Source: Ipomoea triloba (taxonomy: Eukaryota > Streptophyta > Magnoliopsida > Solanales > Convolvulaceae). From it: a stretch of 64,000 nt of DNA. The stretch is taken from NCBI RefSeq assembly GCF_003576645.1, contig NC_044930.1, positions 3,442,265-3,506,264 on the forward strand, given 5' to 3'. Numbering within the stretch: position 1 is the first letter of the stretch; each line of letters begins with the position of its first letter. Below the pieces are notes generated by a model that had not been told where the DNA came from, did no database searches, and was given only the letters and a program-made list of their open reading frames with translations. A program made the translations under genes and the position numbers. This document shows positions 1-12,277 of the stretch, piece after piece.

Positions 1-176
1 GAAAAATAAATAAATTTTGTTGTATATAAGTGACTTTAGTCAATTTTCAATTGAACCTAGTGACTTTTGCTTTTTTCAAAAATTAAATTAAATCTAGCTC
101 TCTTTTATTAATGGAACGGATATTGACTATATCACTACAAACTGCATGCATCTTGTTGCATACAATATTGTTGCAT

Positions 177-212
<36 letters not shown>

Positions 213-493
213 ATTGATTATACTCCGTAGTAGCTTTAGATTACAATATATGAATTGCCAAAAAATATATATATAGTATATGAAAATTTATACTGCTTTA
301 ATCACTATCGATATTTTGGTTATACTTAGTAATATAATTAGTTATATCAGTTAAAAATTTAATTTATTTTACCATTATTAATTGTTTAACTTAATTATTT
401 TTTACTACTGACTTTGTTACAATGTAGTATATGTTTATAACTACTTTCTCAACCTACTGAAGCATAAAGAGACAGCAGCTGTTATTGACCATT

Positions 494-848
494 AGAGCAT
501 CCATATCAGTGGATTTTTTTTAATTTTTTATTTTAGTTTTTGAGGAGTTTTTGTAAGAATGATTAGGAAAAAGAATATGAGATGAAAAAAGAAAGAAATA
601 AAAATGAAACAAAAATTAAAATCTAACAACAGCTTAATGAATCAACAAAATTGCAGCTTTATGCGCTGCTTTATAAACTGCAGACCAATGGCACTTCAGC
701 AATGCATTATATATTATTTTTTTGTATTCTTCTTTGGATTTTGCAAGAGAAATAACTCAGTAAAATTGGAGCTTCACATTAGCTTCCTTCAAACTCAAGG
801 TTCATGCTGTGACAATATCCTTCAAATAACCACAGATAAGGATGCTCT
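494..848. mobile_element. MITE-like element with AGAGCATCC ends (copy 1 of 3)
   Basis: The left end reads AGAGCATCC and the right end GGATGCTCT, its exact reverse complement. The interior starts with a T-rich run followed by a 'gagtttttgtaag..tgattaggaaa' segment shared with the copies at 955-1279 and 23345-23674. It has no coding capacity. The family is a non-autonomous DNA transposon by structure; the superfamily is undetermined because no clean target duplication is visible at this copy. Confidence 0.55.
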
Positions 849-954
849 TTTTTTTTTTTGAAAGCAAGGATGCTCGTATTAGTTGTTTAATTTGATTAAA
901 CATTCAATATAAGTGTTTGATTAATTAATTTTTTTATAACAACTTATTGCTTTA

Positions 955-1279
955 AGAGCATCCTCAATGGAGGTTTTTTTTTTTTTTTTTTTTTTTGCGG
1001 TTTTTAAGGAGTTTTTTTGTAAGTGTGATTGGGAAATAGAAAATTGGGAAGAAAAAAAAAACAAATCCTTTTTTTTTTAAGGATGGTCAGCCGTGTCTCG
1101 CGTCAGACACGGCTGATGCGCCAGACGCGAGAAGTATTGGAGAATGCAAAGGACAAAATTACTGTTCAAATATTGAGGTGCTTGCAGATGCTTCAATTCT
1201 TCTTCTCTCTCCATTTCTCACTCCAACTATGATTCTTCCCTGACATTATCTCCATAATCTTCTTTGATGGGGATGCTCT
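955..1279. mobile_element. MITE-like element with AGAGCATCC ends (copy 2 of 3)
   Basis: Left end AGAGCATCCTCAATGG, right end GATGGGGATGCTCT, again inverted. The interior has a GC-richer core around 1085-1130 with repeated CAGACRCG-type motifs, also seen in the copy at 23345-23674. This shared core plus the shared T-rich arm supports a single family. Confidence 0.55.
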
Positions 1280-1771
1280 AAAATGTTAAAATTCAAGTTC
1301 AAATTAACTTATTTGATCAATTTTGTAGAAAGTCATTTTACATATAATTACCTGACGGGGACACGGGATTCCGAGAATCCATTTTATTGGGAAATTAAAG
1401 TCTTTGCCCCAATCGGGTATCCATCGTCATGGCCTATGGGTGAAGTGTTGGCCCAATAAGAATAATGAGAATCTATTGGACTAAAAGAAGAATGAAGCTT
1501 AAAGCAAAATATTAAATATTTGTCTACAACCAAATAATACTACCAATTAATTAAATTCGTTAATCAAATCAGCTCATAGCTATTTAGCAAAACACTCATT
1601 TGTTTACTAATGGTAGTGTTTTTTTATTTTATTTTATTATTATTTTTAAATATTTTTATTATCCGAAAGATTTCCAATTCAATAAACACTTTCCATATTT
1701 GCTTCCCCCTACCCGCTCGCTTCGCGTCCGCCCCTGTTTTATCCATTACGAAGTATTTCCGTCTTCATTAA

Positions 1772-4700
1772 ATGGCGACCGCTGTTCTAAGGACGGCCGC
1801 CATCTTGAGGGCGCCACCGTCCGCTTCCCTTAGCGCGACGGTTAGCTCCTCCGCTTTATCGCATAAAGTATCTTCTCCTGTATCCATCACGCGCAATGGC
1901 AGACGAATGCGAACTTCCTCATGCCTCCCGATACAGCGTCGGATCGATCATCGCCCTCCAAACCTCGCAATTCGACCGCCTCGCAGTCGCTCAGTTGTGC
2001 AGTTCGTGCTCTCTGCTTCAGATGGAGAAGCCACGGAGACAGCTCAAACCGAGACCGGAGAACATGTGCGAGACTCTGAGCTAGAGGTACTTTATCGTAA
2101 ATTTGGTCTATACAGCCTTACATTGCGTATAAACGCACTTAGTTCATGGTAATTTTACCGTTTATGCAATGTGGAACAGCATTGACGGATTTGACACTGT
2201 ATTGATTTTTCTATGTTCGTCTGTGTTTTGTCCCGAATTGATATGATACTGCTTTGCGACTGAACTAGTGAAATGCAATTTGTGTTGTGTGCACAGAGAG
2301 AAGCTGATTTGAAATTTCGATAATTAAAAATTGAATAAGATGGCAATGAAATTGTAGCGGTAGAAAATAATGAGACAACGAAAGATTTAAGCTGACAATG
2401 TGTGGGATTTGCCATTACCAAATGTGCTTAGCCGAGATTATTAATTGTGCTTGATATTTTCTCTTCAATGTCCATCTAGGCTCATTTTAGAGCATGTTTT
2501 ACATATATCATGCCAAACATTGTTGTACTGAAATGGCTTGTGTCGTTGCTTTAGTGTAAACATTGCTATAATTGAGGGAATTACTTTTTAATTCAAACAG
2601 TGATGCTATTACTTCACATTTTCAATTTTCATTTCTTCAATTTTCCTTTTGGACCTTTTCTCTGTTGTTGAATTCGAGAAATGTATAAGTAAATGCATTA
2701 TTTGTTTGTTTTTCAGTAACTAAGAATTTCTCCCGTTAGTAAATGCATTATTATGAACCCAAATCACTCAATGGTGGAACTTTAAATGGAGAGTGATGAA
2801 AATAGTAGTTTGATCTATTCGATGAAGCCGATATATTTGCCTCTGTTTTCTATTTTTTTCTGACATGTTGAAAGGGGGTAGGGCTACTCTAGCATTCTTT
2901 ATTACTGATCCTTTTCATCAATAGCTTCCTTTTTCAGGTTTTCCATTTGCTACTGCTACTTCAGCTTGATATATACCTTTCATCAATAGTTTCCTTATTC
3001 AGGTTTTCTTTTTGCTACTGCTACTTCAGCTTGATATATATACCTTTCATCAATAGTTTCCTTATTAGGTTTTCCTCTTGCTACTTTTACTTCAGCATGA
3101 TTTATACCTTTCATCAATAGTGTCCTTATTCAGGTCTTCCTTTTGCTACTGCAACTTTAGCTTGATATATAATGTGCCCACTGAATACTACAGATCAAGT
3201 ACAGTGTTTTGGTTTCTTTTTTTTTTTGTTGGTCCTTAAAGATGTTTTTGGAAAGGCCTGTAATATGCATATCTCTGGGAGGACACATGTATGCAGTGAT
3301 TTATGGGATGCCTGCTTTGTTTTTGTCGGAGTTGTTTTAAAATCTTTTGGTTCAAGTGTTCAATTTTATATTGCTCAGGCAAAGGAATATTTTCTGATTA
3401 ATATTTATTACCATATTTGAACAGGAAAATATAGGGGGTGCTCATGATGATACTGATACTTCAAATGAGGTTGAGAATGCATCTGTAGAGGAAACTGCTT
3501 CAACTCTTATGAATGTGTTGCAGTCATATAGAGAGGCTTTGGCTAATAATGATGGGTCAAAAGTTGCAGAGGTAGAGACTTATCTGAAGTCCATAGAGGA
3601 TGAGAAAATCAATCTTGAGAGAGAGATACTGACATTAACTCAACTGATCTCATCTGAGAAGGCATGTGTACTTAGAATCAGCGCTGACTTTGCCAGTTTC
3701 CGCAAGAGGACAGAGAGAGAGTGGCTTTCTTTGGTAACAACTGCGCAAGGGGAAGTCATTGAGAAACTTTTACCTATGTTGGATAGCTTTGAGAGAGCAA
3801 AAGCCCAAATCAAAGTTGGAAGTGAGGGAGAGGAGAAAATCAGTAACAGCTATCAGAGCATCTATAAACAGTTTGTGGAAATTCTAAGCTCTCTTGGTGT
3901 TACCCCTGTGGAGACAACTGCAAACCCTGCGAATCCATTGGTAAGTTTTTCCTGAATCTGCACTTTTAAGATGAGCATATTCAATGAGTTCAAAGTAGCT
4001 TATATGAATTTAGCATTTTAGTTTTTAACTGGTCTTTGAAAAGTTGTTCCCAGCTTATTTCCATATATAAGCTGTAGCCAATATCCTTAAGCTTATCCAA
4101 AATACAGTAAAATATCAGCACTAGTGCTTTTAAGCTGCCATCTTATGTAGAATTAATTCTACTATCATAATGACATTTTCACTTTGAATCTTTGTAAAAA
4201 AACGTCCTACCGTGGTGATCACTTATCATGGATGTGCCACAATTGTCCTCCGTCAATCATTTGTTTGTTGTTCGGGACTTCGGGTAGTTTATGACTTGAT
4301 GGTTTACTTTGATGGTAAACAAATGATTTCTTTGACTGAGGACCAAAAGATTGACTTGATGGTTTACTTTGACAGTAAACAAAAAATTTCTTCGACGAAA
4401 GACCAAAAGTTGCAATGCCACAATTAAGTGAGGTTCAAACCCAAACGGTTATTTTTGTCTTTTGAGGATGACTTAAAGTAAAGTAGATATATGCCCCTAC
4501 CATAGTGAGACCAAAAGTAGAATTAATTCATTGATATATGTAGTTATTCTCTTATTTTTCATAATTGGCTCAATGCAGGCAAGATTCCAAGTTGGCTCAA
4601 AGTTCCGTCAAATGATTGACAAATCTTTTGAGAAGCTACAAAAAGTTTGTTCAGCTTTTATGAAGACCTGAACATCATTTCATGCGCTGTTTATCTCTCC

Positions 4701-5132
4701 AATGATCTGAGGCTCTATACCAACTTGGTGAGTTATTATGCATACATTCATGATTCATCTAGTCTAGTACTATAACAAACTTTTACCTCTTATCATGCCT
4801 CAAAGTTCAATTACAATATGGTTTGTCACCATTAATGCAAAACATTAAAGAAATTTCCAATCTTATTTGCTCTCAGCATCTTTCTGATATACGATTCGTT
4901 TTGAATTGTCAGCTGCATGAAGCTATAATGCACGATGATTCAGTAGAATTTGAAGAAGGTGCCATAATAGCAGAACTTCAAAGGGTTTCAAGCTTGGAGA
5001 CAGACTCTGCGCCCGTCAATGGTGAAGGCCTCCGCCGGTCCTGGACCTGCAAAACCCGAGATATCGCGGCCTAGAGAATATCCAGATGGTATTAATGAGG
5101 AAGATGGCACTAAGCAAGAGGATGCTAACTGA
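1772..5132 (+). CDS. GrpE: Plastid GrpE-type co-chaperone (HSP70 nucleotide exchange factor); 3' end frameshifted, possible pseudogene
   Basis: GrpE proteins release ADP from DnaK/HSP70; plant plastid forms serve stromal HSP70. Exon 1 (1772-2086) begins with a Ser/Arg-rich, acid-poor N terminus typical of a chloroplast transit peptide. Exon 2 (3425-3940) encodes the long coiled coil and the family motifs FASFRKRTERE, LLPMLDSFERA and LGVTPVET. Exons 1 and 2 join in phase 0. Exon 3 (from 4913) reads LHEAIMHDDSVEFEEG, the start of the GrpE beta-domain. One base is then missing near 4979-4981 and another near 5008, so the conserved KGFKLGDRL and the following MVKASAGPGP stretch fall in other frames. 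As written the frame stops at 5074; the ancestral stop is the TGA at 5130-5132. The FDP-type residues normally just before LHEAI are also absent. This is either a decaying gene or two sequencing errors. Family assignment is certain; functionality is doubtful. Confidence 0.8.
2911..3170. repeat. Tandem minisatellite, about 4 units of about 62-65 bp, in GrpE intron 1
   Basis: The unit runs from 'ctttcatcaatag' through 'ttgctactgctacttcagc' to 'ttgatatata' and occurs four times with a few substitutions and small indels. It lies entirely within intron 1 of the GrpE gene. Each unit includes a 'cttcagcttgatatata' segment but no obvious splice site is used there. Confidence 0.8.
4297..4410. repeat. 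Two-unit tandem repeat (about 57 bp) in GrpE intron 2
   Basis: The segment starting 'cttgatggtttactttga' and ending 'gaccaaaag' occurs twice in direct succession with about ten differences. It sits in the intron between GrpE exons 2 and 3 and has no evident coding role. Confidence 0.65.
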
Positions 5133-7233
5133 ACCGGTGAGGATCCTAACTCTATATAAATGCAATTTTTTTGGAGAAAATTAAACCATCCAGATTGTCA
5201 TGCTACTAAAATGCTAATTGAGATTGTGCAAATTTGCAAATATTTTGAGCATTCATTTGTTCAACCTACAGCTTTGAATAGGCATGGTCACGGTTCAATT
5301 CGAATCGAACCATGCACGGTATATATCAAATGTTAATTGAAACTATACAAACGGTTATGAGGTTTAGAATGGAAACCTATTAGGATCAAGTTTAAGTTCA
5401 TGATTTATTGGATCTAGATCAGTTTGACGGTTCTAGTTTTGAACCTAAAATTAATTTTTTAAAATTTTTATTTAATAACATATACACACACACTGTATTT
5501 GAAACTTTAAATATATCATTCCAGAGGTTGGAATTTGAAATAAGATTAACTTTGAATATAACTTTGATTGTTTCAACAATTGAGCCTTAATAGTGTAAAC
5601 AATTTAGAGGCTATATGCTATATAAATGCATAGATTTGATATTATGGAAATGGGTAGGCAAAAAAAATGATCTTATTAATAGCAAGACTTTTTTTTTTTT
5701 TTTGAAAACTAATAGCAGGAGTTAGTATACCATATGATCATAAATAATAGGTTGGAAACTTCTATTTAGGTTGAAAAATATTGCTGAGTGTTGAAAGAGG
5801 GGACACATGCTGAAATTCCGTTGACACAGCATATGTGGTGTTCGAGTGTTGACTTTAATGTGAGGAAAATAATATGTGTGCTCTCACTTTTTAGTTCTCA
5901 CAAATTCTTGTTGTAGACATTTTTTTGGTACCCACATGATGAAAATATCATATCATTGTTTGTCATGTCAAACAGTAAAAGTGAAAATGAATTTGGGAGA
6001 ACATGTAATAGAACACTTGAATAGACATCCAGGAGGCGGGAGATGAATCTAGCCATCTAGGCATGTTGACTTCCTTACCTTTAGGATCGAAAACGCCTAA
6101 AAGGTTGGATAATGTCGGGAAGTGAAACTTGTCGTACAGAATTTAAACTTAAAACATTGTGGATACTAAGATAACTACTTATTAACTAGGTTGACTCCAT
6201 GTGTTAGTTCATAGATCATCTCTAACTCAAAATACTAAAATTTGCACTAAAGAGATTCTTTGAATATTTTTACACTAAAATTTTTTCATCTCTCATAAAT
6301 TTACACTAAATTCTATTCATGCACTAAAATAATTTGTATTCTTATATTTTAAAACTTTCTTTTTTACTTTAATCATTTTAATGTAAAATATATTTTTGAT
6401 ATAAATAATATGGAGTAATATTTTTAAAATGAAATTTATGTTTTTATGTATTTTAATTCTTAATTATTTTATAATCAATATTGATTCCGTTTTAAATGTT
6501 TTAATGAGGTCTTTAAATCTTTATAATTTAATATTATAAAATTTTATAAGGAAACAATTGGCAAAAATAATTTAAAATTTTTTTTACACCAAAATGGTGT
6601 AGTACTATTCATTTGCATTATTTTAGTGTAGAATTTGATGTCTTACTTGGAGGGAGGTTGCACCAAATTTTTACACCAAAATAGTATTCTGATGCCTTCT
6701 TCGGTGATACTCTTAAAACAAATTTTTTCCCATAAAGTTTCAATTCTAGTAAATTAATGACTACAGAAATTAACAAAATTTTTACACAATTTTTTTTTTC
6801 AAAAAAAAAAAAAGGACTATAAATAACTTATTCAGAACCTAAACTCATTCATGCCATGAAACCGAGACATCAACACTACTGTGCAGCGGTTTCAAAAAAA
6901 AAAAAAAAAAAAAAAAAAACACTACTGTGCAGCCTTCTGCAGGGTTTCCCATCTCGATAAAATCAATGCTGTAACACCACATCACCCAGACAGTCGTCCT
7001 CTGTTGCATTCTCGCATTGCATCTTTCCCAATTCTGGTGTCTGACTAGCAACAGTCCATTTTTCTCCTCTTTTACCCCTGTCCCATTCTTGATAAAATTT
7101 TACTGCATTTCTTTTTTATCCAAGCAAGATCATGGCTTCTGAGTCCATTACAAAATAACCCGTGTGACCCATTGCGCCAAAATGAACAGTACTTTATATG
7201 ACTTTATAATCGACTAACATAAAAATATCAATA
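5133..7233. other. Intergenic AT-rich region
   Basis: No supported gene. The segment 6216-6714 resembles a degenerate MITE: AT-rich, its two ends loosely inverted ('agatcatctctaact' against the complement of 'cttcggtgatactct') and related 'acactaaaat'/'acaccaaaat' motifs on both sides. Poly-A and poly-T tracts occur at 5690-5703 and 6895-6920. Near 5285-5320 is a short palindromic segment (ggttcaattcgaatcgaacc). Confidence 0.5.
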
Positions 7234-7305
7234 ATCAGAGTGGCGCAGTGGAAGCGTGGTGGGCCCATAACCCACAGGTCCCAGGATCGAAACCTGGCTC
7301 TGATA
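7234..7305 (+). tRNA. tRNA-iMet-CAT: Initiator tRNA-Met (anticodon CAT)
   Basis: A 72-base cloverleaf with no intron. The acceptor stem ATCAGAG (7234-7240) pairs perfectly with CTCTGAT (7298-7304), with discriminator A at 7305. The anticodon CAT is at 7266-7268, flanked by the three consecutive G:C pairs (GGG/CCC) typical of initiators. The T stem CCAGG/CCTGG encloses the loop ATCGAAA, with A54 and A60 in place of the usual T54 and pyrimidine 60. The A1:U72 pair is a further eukaryotic initiator feature. The 3' CCA is not encoded, as expected for nuclear genes. Transcription by RNA polymerase III would use the internal A and B boxes; T-rich sequence follows shortly downstream. Confidence 0.97.
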
Positions 7306-7425
7306 ATTTGATTTTTGCATTTACCACATGGCAGCGAATAATTTCATTGTTTTACTATTAGAGTTAACAAATAAAATTGAATCCTTACCCATATCCTAAC
7401 TCATATTTCGAACACATTAAAAAAA

Positions 7426-7495
7426 ATTAATACAATTTTAAATGTGCACACATTAAAAAAGAATTAATACAATTTTAAATGTGCACACAATTACA
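7426..7495. repeat. Two-unit direct repeat (about 35 bp)
   Basis: 'attaatacaattttaaatgtgcacaca' appears twice in tandem, separated by a short A-rich run. AT-rich spacer, no other function seen. Confidence 0.6.
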
Positions 7496-8130
7496 ATTTT
7501 ATTCCTGTAAATTACTTATTAAAACAATGATACAAAAAATAAGGTAAAACTTAATCCATTAAAATCTATTTGATGGAGATCTGTGGAAAAGGATATATAT
7601 GAAAAATGTTATATATACTCTCATTTTTTACTTCCAACTTTTACTCCACACACAAAACTTGAATATAGACACTTGTATTGGAATTACATTAAAAAAAAAA
7701 CTTATTAGAGTCGGTCACATAAGAATAAATTTGATAGAGTAAGATTTCAGAGTACATATATTAGAATTATTAAGTATATATAGAGAGAGGTCTTCAAAAA
7801 ATATATACAGAGAGAGGGGACAACGAACCTAAGGAGTCGGGGCTGGGTCCCACCCCGGATCCGACCAACGTGGTCAACTCTTGAGTCTAGAACTTCACCA
7901 ACCAAGGCCAAACGGCTTTTCCCACTTTTCCCACCTAACAAACTCTTTTCTATTTACACATATGTTTAATCTCATTTTTCACCACTAACTTTAAATATTC
8001 AAAATTGGTGCCCTCATTTCAAAATTATTTGCGATTTTTGGACTCAATCTTTACTTACTACCGGATTAATATTTAATTAATTCGATTAGGACCACGTTTT
8101 TGGCTTTAAGGTTGTCGTTAATCACTTATT

Positions 8131-8699
8131 GGCCCTGTTTGGTAAATGGTTGTTGGCTGTTTGGGTTAGAATGTATGATTTATTAATAACATTGGCTGAT
8201 TGTAAAAAGTTATTTGATAAATTAGCTGTTAGCTGATAGCTGTTTGGTATAGGCCCTGTTTGGTAAATAATCAGCCTATCAGCCAATTTTGGCTTATTTG
8301 ATCACTATTAGTTGTTTGGTTAATAAGCTTTTTGTAACTTTAAAATACTAAAATTCAAAAGGCTACTCAAAGCAGCATTTTCAATTAGCTTTTTGAGAAA
8401 TTTTTTTTTATACCAAACAGCTATAAGCTAACAGCCAATTTATCAAACAACTTTTTACAATCAGCTAATGTTATTAACAAATCATACCTTTTAACTCAAA
8501 CAACCAACCCAATCAGCCAACAGCCATTTACCAAACAGGGCCATAATTTTTTTTCTCAAAAAGCTAATTGAAAATGCTGCTTTGAGTAACCTTTTGAATT
8601 TTAGTATTTTAGAGTTACAAAAAGCTTATTAACCAAACAATTAATAGTGATCAAATAAGCCAAAATTGGCTGATAGGCTGATTATTTACCAAAAGGGCC
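8131..8699 (+). mobile_element. MITE A (GGCCCTGTTTGGTAAAT family), interrupted by nested MITE B
   Basis: The ends are GGCCCTGTTTGGTAAAT and the near inverse ATTTACCAAAAGGGCC. A 3-bp direct repeat ATT flanks it at 8128-8130 and 8700-8702. The interior is split at 8251 by a second, oppositely oriented copy (8252-8542). Removing that copy and one ATA gives an interior that matches the uninterrupted copy at 37108-37383. A 3-bp target duplication with GC-rich ends fits PIF/Harbinger-type (Tourist-like) MITEs; this superfamily call is inference. Confidence 0.85.
8252..8542 (-). mobile_element. MITE B (same family), inserted inside MITE A
   Basis: A complete 291-bp copy starts GGCCCTGTTTGGTAAATA and ends TTTACCAAACAGGGCC. 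It is in reverse orientation relative to the host MITE. The target duplication ATA is at 8249-8251 and 8543-8545. Confidence 0.85.
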
Positions 8700-8702
8700 A
8701 TT

Positions 8703-9410
8703 ATGTTCTGACTCGTGACACTAATCATTTATTTTAATAGTTATATAATAGTAAATAAAATCGATGTTAATTTCTTATTTATATCCATTTTACATTAAAT
8801 TGTTGTTAAGAGACTTTTCAAGCAGGATGAGGTATATAATTATATTTATAAAAATAAATTTTAATTTTAAATATGTTGCAATGTCTTATGACATTTTCAA
8901 TATTGTTATATTATTATATTATAATATACTATATATGCATTGATTCCTTTATAGTTTATATTAAAAATTCTCTAGAAATTTTGTCATTGTTTTGAAATAA
9001 ATATTGTTTGTACCAAATTTGGATATCTAATAACGTGTCATATAACAAGTGTCATAACTTTTTATATTCATTAGTGGTACATAAATTGAGTGATCATATC
9101 ATTAATACATGTCAATTGATACACTAATACACATAACTTATTTTATATATATGGTGAATGGTTATTGTGCCGCTTGTACGATGTATAAGTCAAAAGCATT
9201 TATCACTTATTTCAAAATTGTCTTAGTTGGATAAACACTTTAGAATTTTGTATATATCAATAAATAAAATATGAATATGAAGCCAATGATCTTGTGATCT
9301 AGTTGTAGGAATTAACTTTTTCAAATGAGAGGTCAAGGATTCAAGCTTCGGTGGGGCGGTAGTACTAAAAAATATGAATGTGAAATTCAAGAAAAATAAA
9401 ACATTTACAG
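8703..9410. other. Intergenic region; possible SINE-like fragment at 9283-9372
   Basis: No gene. The segment around 9283-9372 has a 'tgatctagttg' motif resembling a polymerase III A box and a 'ggattcaagct' motif resembling a B box, about 40 bases apart, as in tRNA-derived SINEs. The match is loose and no poly-A tail or target duplication was identified. Confidence 0.3.
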
Positions 9411-9972
9411 CACGTTTGGTTCACGGAATGAATTTTAAGGTAATAGGAATGTTATTCCATAAGGAATGGAATAGGCAAGGAATAGAATATGAATTGTATT
9501 CTATTGTTTGGTTCGCAGAAGGAATGGACTTTATGAATTATATTACAGTGTTTGGTTGGTTTAAGAAATAGAAATGAAATATGTTTTAAAAGACAAAAAT
9601 ACCCTTATAAAATATGTAATAATAATAATAATAATAATAAGGACATTCATGTTATTATTAATATTATTATTATTATTATTATTAATTACATTTTTAATAT
9701 ATATATATTTAAATAAACAAATATTATACATAGGGATTATAATATAATAAAAAGGGTATTTTTGGTACTATATAGTATAAAAGCTATTCCCAAATACTTG
9801 GGAATAGCTAATACTAGGGGGTCCCCTAGGAATGGCTATTCCCCTTGCAAAGGGAATAGCTCATTCACGGGAATGCTATTCCTAGGAATAGAATGACGAA
9901 ACAAACAATGGAATAGGTCTATCCCCGGAAATGGTATTTCATTCCCGACTTATTCCATGAACCAAACACGTC
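9411..9972. mobile_element. Fold-back MITE with CGTTTGGTTCA-type ends
   Basis: The left end reads CACGTTTGGTTCACGGAAT and the right end ATTCCATGAACCAAACACG, a near-perfect inverted pair. Internally, many short 'ggaatagcta'/'tagctattcc' motifs give further self-complementarity. It contains (TAA)n at about 9619-9642 and (TTA)n at about 9656-9683. The open frame at 9374-9571 runs through the left arm and is not a gene. Confidence 0.7.
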
Positions 9973-12277
9973 GTTAAAAGAAAAAAATAAGTACATTATT
10001 ACCAAGTAAATGAATCTTTTGGTTGAGGGATTCATGCCACTTTCACGTGCCTATTTTTTAATTGCATATTCAAATCATAGGGATTGAGTATTCGAGTGAG
10101 AGGTCAAAGGATAATATATGCCCAATTGCATGTATATTAAATAATCTAAATATAGATTTTTTGCTACATTTTGGCCATGTCCAATTATCATTTGTAACAT
10201 TTCCCCTTTTGGAAAAGGGAATTCCCACACTTTATCATTGTTTGTACATTGGTTAACCTTATAAAGTATACATGCTTTTTTATTGTTAATTTATTTTTTA
10301 ATTAATTTTAATACCACATGTCAAATTAATGCATCGTGTAAGTATGCAACTAAACTTACAATTTTTTGTATAATTCACATTAACAACATTTTAAATAAAT
10401 GTATACTTAATTTCTCTAGTCACAATAAATACACAAATAAATAAATGTGCACTTACGCACACATTTTATAGGTGTTGGTATAAGTGTAAGCTACGGAGTA
10501 CATATTTTCTAAATAATGATACACTTTTTTTTTTTTTTTAGTGAATCTATTTCATTAAGATTTTTAAATTTGTTTAAATTTATAATAATTGCAACATTTT
10601 TATCAATATTTTTACATGGTTTATATGTTATTTTAAAGTAATATACTAAAAATAAATATATTATACACTAAAAATAAATCTTAAAAAATGATTTATAGTA
10701 TATTAAAAATAAACTTCGTATACTAAAAACAAATATGTATTAATGTATATTAGTGATCTACTTTATAATGTGGATCACGGTCACACTATAATGATTGTCA
10801 TAATAACTCACCTTTATCGCCAACAGTACATTTTTAGGGAATTTTTTTTCTCATTTCGGGTATGGATTGGATGAGATAGAGGAGAGGAAATAGAGCGGGT
10901 GTGCATTACACTCACATCACTGCCAACGGGCATGTGATTTAGTTGGCAGCCACTATAAGCAAAAAATTTTGTTCATTTTCTTCTATTTATATGACGTATT
11001 CACAAAAAGTTCATCTTGAGTTATTACGTAGTGGATGCTATTAGATGGACTCCCATAGTTAGCTTGAAAAGTGATATTTAATCACAAGATCCTCTTGAGT
11101 AGGTAAAGAAGTTAAAAGCAAGTGTTTGGTGTGAAATTCAATAGGCAATAAACCAAAAGTATTAATTACTATCAAACATTTTGCTGTAATAAGAAGGTAC
11201 TACCATATATATTCATATCATTGAATATGTCCTAGGACTTAAAATTTAACACAATAAAATTAATCCAATAAATTTTGCTTAAAACTAGATTATCAACTAA
11301 ATCTGCTATGTAGTTTTTTTGTTTTACAAGGTTGTTATAATGTAAACAATTTTTTTTTTTAAGAAAGGAAAAGGAATTGACAAATGATGGTGTCACTTTC
11401 CCAAATTGAGATAATTGAAATGATGGCAGCCAACCATTCATACTCAATTCAATTATAGAACCCTTTTTCCATGTGAGTTATATTATATAAGGAAACCTAT
11501 AAGGCTATAATATTAAACCAATTTTTATTTTGTTTTTATTTTATTTTTTTGGTATTGATATGTTATTCGGATTATAACGGTATTATTTCACTATTTTTCA
11601 TACAATACAATATAAAAACATACATGATTGTATTTACTACAAAAGACACCCGTGGCAATTGGTATTTACTATAAATTATTCACTACTAACGTATAACATG
11701 TCCCAATCAATAAAATAAAATGAATTATAGTCTGGAGCAAAGCATGATTTTCGTACAAGACATTTCAAAACACGACAAGATGGTGGAAAGATAAATCATG
11801 ATGACTTAACGACCTCTTAGATGAGATGACAAATGCTTACAAGAAACACATCACATTTGGTTTAATTCTTACACGGCAGATGTCAAGTCTTTTTTGAAAG
11901 GGCAGATGTCAAGTCTGACTTTTGCATCTTTACTCACAATTTACCAGCTAAGTATAATCTTTACTCACAATTTACTAGCTAAGTATAATCTGAACGATTC
12001 GTGTGGCAAAAATACATGTTTTCTATTATCCAATTTTCCTAAAGTAAATAGGCACTAATAACCTTCTCCCTTTACATATGGGGTTAATATAGGTGCATCT
12101 TTTGGTCCAAATCAGTGAAACAATAGGCCTGTGTGCACCAACCTATACATACAACCAACAAGAATCAAAACACACCAACCAACCAAACCCCCCATTCTAT
12201 TGCACACCACCTAACCCCCTTAGGGGTCAAAGTACAATTAAAATAAAGTACAGAGAGAAGAATGAAAAAGCCCATAT
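9973..12277. other. Intergenic AT-rich region
   Basis: I see no supported gene, RNA or clear element. A near-exact direct duplication of 'ctttactcacaatttac.agctaagtataatct' occurs at 11930-11990. Confidence 0.5.

Larger units (their letters stand above)
1..1771. other. AT-rich intergenic region upstream of the GrpE gene
   Basis: No supported gene. It contains a (TA)n tract at 181-209 and two MITE-like copies (494-848 and 955-1279), listed separately. The short open frames here run through poly-T tracts and MITE sequence and have no recognisable protein similarity. The last 150 bases before position 1772 should hold the GrpE promoter and 5' leader. Confidence 0.7.

Noticed and set aside
2911..3170. 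Regular repeats that could look like a CRISPR array
   Set aside because: The units are tandem with no distinct spacers, they lie in a plant intron, and no cas genes are present.
4579..4670. Exon-like segment after 'caatgcag' in GrpE intron 2, reading RFQVGSKFRQMIDKSFEKLQ
   Set aside because: It has no GrpE similarity and does not join in frame to the LHEAIM exon. It may be a remnant of something else, but I cannot assign it.
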